Part shown: piece after piece, positions 1 through 4,512 of the stretch
How positions within the stretch are numbered: position 1 is the stretch's first letter
Layout of the letters: each line of letters starts with the position of its first letter
Origin: Candidatus Methanogasteraceae archaeon UBA261
GTDB lineage: Archaea > Halobacteriota > Methanosarcinia > Methanosarcinales > Methanogasteraceae
Assembly: GCA_002506015.1 (NCBI GenBank)
Contig: DAWR01000090.1
Coordinates: 1 to 10,424, forward strand
Length of the DNA stretch: 10,424 nucleotides
Direction: 5' to 3'
Translations under genes and position numbers: made by a program
Notes under the pieces: model-generated
The model's database searches: none
Seen by the model: the letters and a program-made list of their open reading frames with translations, nothing else
Told to the model about the DNA's origin: nothing

Positions 1-28
1 AAAAAGAGTGCGTGGACATTTCACGCAC
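1..28 (-). terminator. Hairpin plus T-tract terminator of the secreted protein gene
   Basis: A perfect 7-bp stem (GTGCGTG at 8-14 pairing with CACGCAC at 22-28, 7-base loop) lies 19 bases past the stop codon at 47-49. Read on the minus strand, the stem is followed by CTC and then at least five T residues (positions 5-1), which may continue beyond the window. This has the form of an intrinsic terminator. Archaea terminate mainly on T-tracts, so the hairpin may add efficiency or protect the 3' end. Confidence 0.6.
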
Positions 29-46
29 ACAGCATGGACTTATCGA

Positions 47-463
47 CTATCGATTACGTCCGTGCCCCTGTCCGCCATTACCGCGACCGCGTCCGTCTCG
101 CGGCGGCTCATAATCCTCGTCCTGTCCGTTCGGGATGCCGTCGTTGTCATCGTCCCTGCCGTTGATGCCGTCGTTGTCACAGATGCCATCACCATCCTCG
201 TCAACAAAGTTTGCGCCATTGCCGCCGCATCCGCATCCGCATCCGCCGCGTCCACGTCTGCAGTTGTTGTCGCAGACACCGTCGTTGTCATCGTCTACGA
301 ATTCTGGGCGTTCGCCGATGTTGTCACAGACGCCATCGCCGTTATCATCCACGTATCGGGCACCGCCAGCGCCGCCGCCCTGACCGTGCTGGGCAGCAAC
401 AACTCCTGCGGAGACTGCTACCAGTGCAACGATCAGTATTCCTGCAATTGTTCTTGTTCTCAT
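47..463 (-). CDS. Small secreted protein with thrombospondin type-3-like calcium-binding repeats
   Basis: A 138-residue protein. Residues 1-24 form a signal peptide (MRTRT, hydrophobic IAGILIVALVAVSAGVVAA), so it should be exported. The mature part has three copies of a (Y/F)VDxDxDG(V/I)CD motif, at about residues 38-47, 56-65 and 87-96. A fourth Asp-rich segment, DDDNDGIPNGQDED (104-117), resembles thrombospondin type-3 or dockerin-like loops that bind calcium through alternating Asp/Asn side chains. Between repeats 2 and 3 is a Gly/Cys/Arg patch with cysteines at 68, 75, 77 and 79, and the tail is Gly/Arg-rich. There is no membrane anchor, so it is probably free or attached to the cell surface. 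The start is chosen because a perfect GAGGTGA site (472-478) sits 8 bases upstream and the signal peptide begins there. A longer in-frame start at 634 would cover the promoter elements and lose the signal peptide position. The calcium role is inferred from the motif and the exact function is unknown. Confidence 0.8.
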   Translation of the reverse strand: MRTRTIAGILIVALVAVSAGVVAAQHGQGGGAGGARYVDDNGDGVCDNIGERPEFVDDDNDGVCDNNCRRGRGGCGCGCGGNGANFVDEDGDGICDNDGINGRDDDNDGIPNGQDEDYEPPRDGRGRGNGGQGHGRNR

Positions 464-471
464 TGTTGTTT

Positions 472-478
472 TCACCTC
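472..478 (-). promoter_or_regulatory. Strong Shine-Dalgarno site (GAGGTGA)
   Basis: Read on the minus strand, GAGGTGA is a full complement to the archaeal 16S rRNA 3' end, with 8 bases between it and the ATG at 463-461. It fixes the start of the secreted Asp-rich protein at 463. Confidence 0.75.
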
Positions 479-480
479 GT

Positions 481-510
481 TTGAGTTTAACCCGTTTGGG
501 CAATACTCAA
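481..510 (-). repeat. Inverted repeat between TATA box and ribosome site
   Basis: TTGAGT (481-486) is complementary to ACTCAA (505-510). Inside it, CCC (491-493) pairs with GGG (498-500) around a GTTT loop. It covers the expected transcription start (about 502, from the TATA box at 524-533) and ends two bases before the Shine-Dalgarno site. It could be an operator or a leader hairpin; this is inferred from position only. Confidence 0.4.
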
Positions 511-521
511 TCAGCGGACGT

Positions 522-535
522 ACATATATAATTAT
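522..535 (-). promoter_or_regulatory. TATA box of the secreted Asp-rich protein gene
   Basis: On the minus strand the sequence AATAATTATATATG forms a clear archaeal TATA element with a purine-containing flank upstream. A start site about 25 bases downstream gives a leader of roughly 40 bases that includes the Shine-Dalgarno site. Confidence 0.55.
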
Positions 536-536
536 T

Positions 537-576
537 CCAGAATTATATCCAAATCTTGCCAGAATCATACCCAAAT
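537..576. repeat. Tandem direct repeat, 22-bp period, upstream of TATA box
   Basis: CCAGAATTATATCCAAAT (537-554) and CCAGAATCATACCCAAAT (559-576) match at 16 of 18 positions and are 22 bp apart, about two helical turns. They sit immediately upstream of the TATA box of the minus-strand gene, so two protein copies could bind on the same DNA face. A regulatory role is inferred. Confidence 0.55.
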
Positions 577-786
577 TCGGCACAATCGGAAATTCCAGTG
601 AAATACGCCCGGGTACTTTTATTCTTTGCGCCATCGCGTCTTTGCGTTCTCATTTTCCAATTCAACGAGAAAGGCGAGAGAGACGCGAAGAGTGTTGTCA
701 ATCCTGGCATCCACGTCTTTCGCGTTGTTGCGCATTCAACTGACCACAACAGAAATCACTGGATTTGTAGACAGTGCCCCTCAAAT
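577..786. other. Intergenic stretch with decayed TCGCG/TTGCG-rich sequence
   Basis: No convincing gene is seen on either strand. About 617-730 is full of short words such as TTGCG and TCGCG and contains an 8-bp perfect inverted repeat, TCGCGTCT (634-641) with AGACGCGA (681-688). Open frames through it give low-complexity or unrecognisable peptides and have no good ribosome site. The style matches the degenerate interspersed sequence often seen between prokaryotic genes; its origin cannot be settled here. Confidence 0.4.
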
Positions 787-1092
787 TCATTCCGAACTGA
801 GGTACATCAGCACCAAAAGCGCCATAAATTCAAGTATGTCAGGTATCACGTCAAGCGGTCCGAGTGCGCACATCCGACGCCCGCCCGCAGCATGCAAGCA
901 TGGGGTCGATGTGACCGCATGTAAGAGCAAAAGAAACGCAAATATCATCAAGCCCAGTGTGAACTTCGATTTGATCTGTGCGTAACTTCGAATATAAATG
1001 GCAAGCAGTATTACCAGCAGCACCACATTTGCTGTGGTCATCACCGTCTTGGCATTCAATATAACTACAGGATCATACATGAATATTTGCAT
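787..1092 (-). CDS. Small three-helix membrane protein paired with winged-helix regulator
   Basis: A 101-residue protein with three likely membrane segments, at about residues 17-35, 44-63 and 83-98. The loop between segments 2 and 3 contains two cysteines (65 and 75) and Gly/Arg residues. The pattern of AKT near the start of the first helix, three helices and about 100 residues, encoded directly after an ArsR-like regulator, resembles the archaeal membrane proteins annotated DUF7521; I recall this family from its pattern and have not searched. The gene starts 12 bases after the regulator's stop codon. A GGTGAT site at 1096-1101 lies in that gap, so the two are almost certainly co-transcribed. 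A second Met at 1080 is a possible start but would place the ribosome site too far upstream. A sensing or partner role for the regulator is inferred; its biochemical function is unknown. Confidence 0.75.
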   Translation of the reverse strand: MQIFMYDPVVILNAKTVMTTANVVLLVILLAIYIRSYAQIKSKFTLGLMIFAFLLLLHAVTSTPCLHAAGGRRMCALGPLDVIPDILEFMALLVLMYLSSE

Positions 1093-1104
1093 ATTATCAC
1101 CGCT

Positions 1105-1392
1105 TCACTTGAATTTATTCCCAATTTTCTCCCAAATCTCTTCGAAGAGTGCGTAATTATCTTCCATGGTCCGGGATAGAAAATACATCGCGCCGTAGCC
1201 ACTTCCCGTGGGTGTGACCACGTTATTCTCAGAAAGGACCTTCAGATGATGTCTTATCGTCTTGTAGTCCAGTTCCAGCACTGCCGATAGCTGATTGGCA
1301 TTGTACGGGCGGTCTCTCAATGCATTGATCATCCGGGCACGGTTCACTCCGCCTCTTGTGCCGGCGACCAGCCACCAGAGCACACGTTTCAT
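1105..1392 (-). CDS. ArsR-like winged helix-turn-helix transcriptional regulator
   Basis: A 95-residue DNA-binding protein. Residues 17-75 form a winged helix: RARMINALRDRPYNANQLS is helix 1 into helix 2, LDYKTIRHHLKVLSENNVV is the recognition helix, and TPTGSGYGAMYFLS is the wing. This pattern is typical of archaeal single-domain ArsR/HTH_20-type regulators. The C-terminal segment (76-95) is a probable dimerisation helix. There are no cysteine pairs of the metal-sensing ArsR type, so a metal ligand is not indicated. It is the first gene of a two-gene unit with the membrane protein. The ATG at 1392 is used because no other in-frame start follows the nearest upstream stop codon. The ribosome site is weak, a GAGGGTG about 17 bases upstream, so initiation may not depend on one. 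Target genes are unknown; autoregulation through the nearby hairpin is possible. Confidence 0.85.
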   Translation of the reverse strand: MKRVLWWLVAGTRGGVNRARMINALRDRPYNANQLSAVLELDYKTIRHHLKVLSENNVVTPTGSGYGAMYFLSRTMEDNYALFEEIWEKIGNKFK

Positions 1393-1439
1393 AGCATGAA
1401 ATTGGCAGGCACCCTCTTATGTCTTCGGGGTCGATCAGA

Positions 1440-1455
1440 ACTCCTGGCAAGGAGT
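1440..1455. repeat. Perfect 6-bp inverted repeat between pyrG and the regulator
   Basis: ACTCCT (1440-1445) and AGGAGT (1450-1455) flank a 4-base loop. It lies 48 bases upstream of the regulator start and about 40 bases past the pyrG stop. It could be an operator for the regulator or an RNA hairpin after pyrG. It lacks a T-tract, so terminator function is not supported. Confidence 0.35.
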
Positions 1456-1494
1456 CTTGATTATGTGTGTCAGCAGGACGCGATATGCGCGCTG

Positions 1495-3102
1495 TCAGGC
1501 GGTTTCGCTCAATCTCCCGAGCGCAGCCTCAACAAACCCTCTGAAGAGCGGTGCCGCATTCTCAGGTCTCGATTTGAATTCCGGATGGAACTGGCATCCG
1601 ATGAAGAACCTGTGCGAGGGGATCTCCACAATTTCCATTCTGTTCATGTTTTTACCGGAGAAAACCACGCCTCGTGACCCGAACTCATCGAGGTACTCCG
1701 GGTTCACCTCGTAGCGGTGTCTGTGCCGCTCCACCATCTTCAGACTGCCGTACAATCGGTGTGCGAGCGATCCTTCGGTTAGCACTGCCTCGTAATCCCC
1801 GAGACGCATGCTTCCACCCATGTCTGTTACCTCGTACTGCTCTGGCAGGAGACCGATCACGGGATGGGGGGTCTCACCGAACTCAGAGCTGTTTGCATCC
1901 TGCCACCCGATCACATTTCTCGCAAACTCGATTACCGCAAGTTGCATGCCGAGACAGAGCCCGAGGAACGGTACATCCTCTGTTCTGGCGTATTCGATTG
2001 CATCGATCTTCCCTTCAATCCCGCGTTCACCGAATCCACCTGGAACAAGAATCCCATCGAACTCTCCGAGCGATTTTTTGACATGTTCCGGAGTGCCATT
2101 TAGATTCTCGGAATCGATCCATTCGATATCAACATTGCAGCCGCAAGCGATTCCCGCATGTTTGAGCGACTCCCTGATGCTCGTGTATGCGTCCCTGAGA
2201 TCGGTGTATTTCCCGACAACGGCGATGGATATTGTTTCCCCGCCCTCCTTGATCTCGTCCATCCGTTCGACCAGTTTTCGCCACCTGGATTTGTTATCGT
2301 TCTTTTCCAGCTTGAATCTCTTGGTAAGATAGTCGGATATCCCCTCTTTCTCAAATATCAGCGGGACATGGTATATGTCATCAGCATCATACGCGCTCAC
2401 AATCGCACTTGCAGGGACATCGCAGAATAGCGCGATCTTCTCCTTGACTGCCAAAGAGAGTGCGGACGTGCACCGTGCAACGATTATGTTCGGATACAAG
2501 CCGAGTTCACGAAGCTCCTTCACCGAATGCTGGGTCGGCTTGGTCTTCTGTTCGCCCTGACAATCGACCGGAACAAGCGTCACATGCACGAGCACGAGAT
2601 CTTGCATTGCCTCCTCACGCTGCATCTGCCTCGCCGCCTCCAGAAACGGCATCGACTCGATATCACCAACCGTACCCCCTATCTCAATTAAGCATATCTC
2701 TGCGCCGCTCGCCAGAGCTACACTTCTGATCCTTTCCTTGATCTCGTTTGTCACATGCGGGATGATCTGCACGGTATTTCCAAGATAATCACCTCTCCTC
2801 TCCTTTTCGATCACTTCTTTGTAGATCTTTCCGGTGGTCAAGTTGTGGTCTCTGGTAAGTTCGGTATCGAGAAATCGCTCGTAGTTGCCGAGATCAAGAT
2901 CAACCTCGCCACCATCCTTCAACACAAAGACCTCGCCGTGCTGGAACGGATTCATGGTCCCGGCATCGATATTGATGTAAGGATCAATCTTGATTGCTGT
3001 CACCCGGTACCCCTTGTTCTTTAGGATTCTTCCGATGGATGAGGTGGTGATGCCCTTACCAAGACCGCTCATGACTCCGCCGGTGGTGATTACATACTTC
3101 AT
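1495..3102 (-). CDS. pyrG: CTP synthase (glutamine-hydrolysing)
   Basis: A 535-residue, full-length CTP synthase, which converts UTP, ATP and glutamine to CTP in the cytoplasm, the last step of pyrimidine nucleotide synthesis. The N-terminal synthase domain (1-265) has the P-loop-like TTGGVMSGLGKGIT (6-19), DPYINIDAGTMNPFQHGEV (40-58), DLDLGNYERF (68-77) and IEIGGTVGDIES (139-150), which bind ATP, magnesium and UTP. The C-terminal class I glutamine amidotransferase domain (about 290-535) has the oxyanion PGGFGERG (354-361), nucleophile C383 in GLCLGMQ, and the catalytic H506 and E508 in FHPEF. All key residues are present. The start at MKYV is the family start and there is no good Shine-Dalgarno; a TTTAAAT box about 26 bases upstream suggests a leaderless transcript. 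It is divergent from dapB and precedes the regulator pair on the same strand with a gap of 102 bases. Confidence 0.98.
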   Translation of the reverse strand: MKYVITTGGVMSGLGKGITTSSIGRILKNKGYRVTAIKIDPYINIDAGTMNPFQHGEVFVLKDGGEVDLDLGNYERFLDTELTRDHNLTTGKIYKEVIEKERRGDYLGNTVQIIPHVTNEIKERIRSVALASGAEICLIEIGGTVGDIESMPFLEAARQMQREEAMQDLVLVHVTLVPVDCQGEQKTKPTQHSVKELRELGLYPNIIVARCTSALSLAVKEKIALFCDVPASAIVSAYDADDIYHVPLIFEKEGISDYLTKRFKLEKNDNKSRWRKLVERMDEIKEGGETISIAVVGKYTDLRDAYTSIRESLKHAGIACGCNVDIEWIDSENLNGTPEHVKKSLGEFDGILVPGGFGERGIEGKIDAIEYARTEDVPFLGLCLGMQLAVIEFARNVIGWQDANSSEFGETPHPVIGLLPEQYEVTDMGGSMRLGDYEAVLTEGSLAHRLYGSLKMVERHRHRYEVNPEYLDEFGSRGVVFSGKNMNRMEIVEIPSHRFFIGCQFHPEFKSRPENAAPLFRGFVEAALGRLSETA

Positions 3103-3123
3103 AGTGGATAATGGTTGTTTAAT

Positions 3124-3133
3124 GATTTAAACA
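3124..3133 (-). promoter_or_regulatory. Candidate TATA box for leaderless pyrG transcript
   Basis: Read on the minus strand, TGTTTAAATC is centred about 26 bases before the pyrG ATG. That is the spacing expected if transcription starts at the start codon itself. The absence of any Shine-Dalgarno-like sequence in the 20 bases before the ATG fits this. Confidence 0.45.
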
Positions 3134-3484
3134 TCGGTACTGACAGCCTGGTTGGGGTGTTTTATGCATCTGTCTCAGAGGATGTTTCGGGTCTATAGCA
3201 TCTCGCGTTGCGGTTGCCAAAACCCCGGAGACTTTTTTGATATTTTTGAAATAAAGTTTCGAAAAGCCACAGAGGACTCAAAGCGACACATAGTGGGCGA
3301 AAGATAAAAATAACAACTTTCTGCGGTTTAATGTTCCGTACCATAATCGGATCCTCCGGAAGAGTGAAAAAGTGCATGCAACGCGAATTACCGAGAGAGC
3401 CAATGTTTCCGGATTTTTCGCAACCCTCTTTGAATCGATTTGCGATAAACACGGCGTACATCAGAGCCCCCTCTTTTTGCAGTT
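3134..3484. other. Divergent pyrG-dapB intergenic region without a supported gene
   Basis: About 350 bases with no recognisable gene. A minus-strand open frame from 3461 to 3162 (99 codons) begins after a purine-rich GAGGGGG, but its peptide is Cys/Arg/Phe-rich, has no recognisable domain, and runs through repeat-like DNA. The stretch around 3255-3305 (GCCACAGAGGACTCAAAG and neighbours) resembles the degenerate CACAGAGGAC-type interspersed sequence found in many prokaryotic intergenic regions. A T6 tract at 3233-3238 follows a GC-rich segment. Confidence 0.4.
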
Positions 3485-3502
3485 CTTTTGCGAATGCAAA
3501 GG
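3485..3502. repeat. Inverted repeat upstream of dapB
   Basis: CTTTTGC (3485-3491) and GCAAAGG (3496-3502) form a 7-bp stem (one G-T pair) around a GAAT loop, ending 30 bases before the dapB ATG. Its position suits an operator or promoter-proximal hairpin; no binding protein can be named. Confidence 0.35.
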
Positions 3503-3532
3503 TACATTAGATTGCAAGAGATAAGTGCCACC

Positions 3533-4300
3533 ATGATAACCGTTGCAGTAACCGGTGCACGTGGGCGCATGGGTATGCTCATAATCGAGAACGTCACTGC
3601 TGCACCTGATATGGAACTTGTGGCAGCATTTGATCTCAGAGAGATCGGTGCGCCTGCAGGTGTGGGTGATGTTTTGGTATCAGACGCAGGCGAGATTGAT
3701 GCAGTGCTTGAAAAGACTTCGCCTGACGTTCTGATCGACTTTACGATCGCAGACGCCGCTGTTACGAACATCAGAGCCGCTGTTACGAACAATGTACGCC
3801 TCGTTGTCGGTACAACAGGGCTTGAGCCGTACCAGGACGAGATTGCAGGAATCGTAGCAGAGCGAGTCTCTGCGGTGATTGCGCCGAACTTCTCAGTCGG
3901 TGTCAATCTCTTCTGGAAACTGCTTGCGGACGCTGTTTTATACATCAGCGACTGGGACATCGAGATAATCGAGGCGCATCACAGAAACAAGAAGGATGCA
4001 CCATCGGGAACCGCGATGCATGCGGCTGCGGTAATCAGCAACGCTCTTGGCGGAAAGGAACTGGTGCACGGGCGCGAGGGGCTCTCTCCAAGAGGGACCG
4101 AGATCGGGATGCATGCTGTGAGGGGCGGCGACATCATCGGCGATCACACCGTCCTCTTCGCAGGAGACGGCGAGCGAATCGAGATTAGACATCAGGCGCA
4201 CAGCAGGCAGGCGTTTGCAGGTGGCGCAATCAGAGCAGCGCGGTGGGTCATTGGTGCGCCGAAAGGCATCCATGGCATGGACAAGGTGCTCGGGATATAG
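3533..4300 (+). CDS. dapB: 4-hydroxy-tetrahydrodipicolinate reductase
   Basis: A 255-residue enzyme that reduces the hydroxy-tetrahydrodipicolinate made by DapA to tetrahydrodipicolinate with NAD(P)H, in the cytoplasmic diaminopimelate/lysine pathway. The N-terminal Rossmann fold starts at once with the dinucleotide loop VTGARGRMG (6-14). VVGTTGL (91-97) and APNFSVGVNLFWKL (117-130) are family motifs. The catalytic and substrate-binding segment EAHHRNKKDAPSGTA (147-161) supplies H149, H150 and K154 and the GT binding pair. The C-terminal part, with ALRGGDIIGDHTV-like sequence at 195-207 and the HQAHSRQAFAGGAIRAARW tail, is also standard. The ATG at 3533 is preferred because DapB proteins begin two or three residues before the first strand; in-frame TTG (3488, 3512) and ATG (3494) would add unrelated residues and fall in the upstream hairpin. 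It is divergent from pyrG and appears monocistronic. Confidence 0.96.
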   Translation: MITVAVTGARGRMGMLIIENVTAAPDMELVAAFDLREIGAPAGVGDVLVSDAGEIDAVLEKTSPDVLIDFTIADAAVTNIRAAVTNNVRLVVGTTGLEPYQDEIAGIVAERVSAVIAPNFSVGVNLFWKLLADAVLYISDWDIEIIEAHHRNKKDAPSGTAMHAAAVISNALGGKELVHGREGLSPRGTEIGMHAVRGGDIIGDHTVLFAGDGERIEIRHQAHSRQAFAGGAIRAARWVIGAPKGIHGMDKVLGI

Positions 4301-4512
4301 CCGCGGCGGTTCCGGATCGCAACAGGAGTTAGAATTGGTGTCTGAAGGAATTTCTGGAGCGAAGTAGCTGCGTGGGCGGTACCTACATACGTGTAGTTAG
4401 TGCAATCATACTACGTACGTTGTATCTGTTTTAAAAATATACATCGGGCATGACAAGTATTATTATAAACAATTTAGCATCAGATATTATAGCAAGTGGT
4501 CCGGAGGCAACC
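4301..4512 (+). promoter_or_regulatory. Intergenic region and promoter of the beta-helix protein gene
   Basis: There is no gene in these 212 bases. An AT-rich TATA element, TTTTAAAAATATA (4429-4441), predicts transcription from about 4462 and a 50-base leader that ends in a GGAGG ribosome site (4503-4507), five bases before ATG 4513. Because the predicted start of transcription lies after the upstream in-frame ATG at 4450, that ATG is unlikely to be used. An imperfect inverted repeat precedes the TATA box. Confidence 0.55.
4384..4424. repeat. Imperfect inverted repeat upstream of TATA box
   Basis: TACATACGTGTAGT (4384-4397) and ACTACGTACGTTGTA (4410-4424) are inverted copies, with a perfect GTAGT/ACTAC inner core and TACA/TGTA outer ends. 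They are separated by 12 bases. The right arm contains the perfect palindrome ACGTACGT (4413-4420). It ends four bases before the AT-rich TATA element, a typical place for a regulator in archaea. Confidence 0.45.

Noticed and set aside
47..634. Longer 195-residue version of the small secreted protein starting at 634
   Set aside because: It would place the signal peptide 57 residues inside the protein and translate through the TATA box and tandem repeats; the start at 463 has a perfect ribosome site.
1440..1455. Hairpin after pyrG as an intrinsic terminator
   Set aside because: No T-tract follows it on the minus strand, so only an operator or RNA hairpin can be suggested.
3162..3461. 99-codon minus-strand frame in the pyrG-dapB gap
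   Set aside because: A purine-rich run precedes the ATG, but the peptide has no recognisable domain, is rich in Cys/Arg/Phe, and runs through repeat-like DNA.
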